Shown here: one piece after another, positions 63,974-64,000 of the stretch
How the letters are laid out: every line of letters starts with the position of its first letter
Numbering within the stretch: the first letter of the stretch is position 1
DNA from: Mycobacterium sp. Root265
GTDB lineage: Bacteria; Actinomycetota; Actinomycetes; Mycobacteriales; Mycobacteriaceae
Assembly: GCF_001428895.1 (NCBI RefSeq)
Contig: NZ_LMJA01000002.1
Span: 294,183 to 358,182, forward strand
DNA length: 64,000 nt
Direction: 5' to 3'
Translations under genes and position numbers: made by a program
Notes under the pieces: generated by a model
What the model saw: the letters and a program-made list of their open reading frames with translations, nothing else
Told to the model about the DNA's origin: nothing
The model's database searches: none

Positions 63974-64000
63974 TCCAGTGATCCTGTGAGCAGCGATACC

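Noticed and set aside
1-64000. CRISPR arrays, tRNA genes, rRNA genes, transposases, phage integrases
   Set aside because: No regularly spaced repeats, cloverleaf-like anticodon stems, transposase motifs or integrase Arg-His-Arg-Tyr patterns were found by eye; a dedicated scan could still reveal a small RNA.

Overview
The window is high-GC actinobacterial DNA from a non-tuberculous, probably fast-growing mycobacterium (Mycolicibacterium type). The evidence is an IdeR-boxed irtA-irtB siderophore importer, a Tap-type efflux pump, a Rv1264-type adenylyl cyclase, lprB-lprC lipoproteins, a TcrX-TcrY two-component system, mycobacterial signal peptides and many genes whose start codon sits 6-8 bases after a -10 box (leaderless). 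No tRNA, rRNA, CRISPR array, transposase or integrase was seen, and no gap between genes exceeds about 200 bases.

Layout. 1-387: tail of a membrane acyltransferase. 407-10094: iron block, with an IdeR box and a stand-alone siderophore-interacting protein, a P450-TetR pair, a secreted protein, an IdeR box with irtA-irtB, and an aldehyde dehydrogenase. 10097-20267: FAD oxidase, large LuxR-type regulator, tap, udgB, LLM flavin oxidoreductase, Ddn-like protein, HIT protein, L7/L12-CTD protein, a second DNA glycosylase and an adenylyl cyclase. 20283-23423: copper block (P1B-ATPase, HMA chaperone, divergent DUF305 lipoprotein around a shared operator). 23427-27396: AIM24 protein, small membrane protein, possible ribbon-helix-helix protein, molybdopterin oxidoreductase. 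27470-36754: heterodimeric ABC exporter, lprB-lprC, SixA-type phosphatase, SbcD/SbcC-like pair. 36795-41411: accessory genes (secreted protein, DszA-like and DszC-like flavin enzymes, alpha/beta hydrolase). 41398-46770: oppBCDA. 46889-55165: accessory block with tandem small secreted proteins, TcrX-TcrY, and a GT39, GT2-GtrA, GT39 cassette. 55238-55729: carbonic anhydrase. 55719-63973: a nine-gene minus-strand organosulfur locus (lipoprotein, IclR, TauD-like dioxygenase, second lipoprotein, ATPase, permease, LLM monooxygenase, MFS).

From recalled knowledge, the order FAD oxidase, tap, udgB, Ddn-like, HIT, cyclase, ABC pair, lprB, lprC, SixA, SbcD, SbcC, oppABCD, carbonic anhydrase parallels M. 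tuberculosis Rv1257c-Rv1284, with several accessory blocks inserted. This synteny is recall, not a computed alignment.

The most interesting system is the TcrX-TcrY/glycosyltransferase block. Three promoters (tcrX, first GT39, GT2) each carry three 11-bp steps beginning with CACAG- or CACA-like sequence. At tcrX and the first GT39 the array lies at the same distance from the start codon. This suggests a two-component regulon controlling polyprenyl-phosphate sugar addition to the cell envelope.
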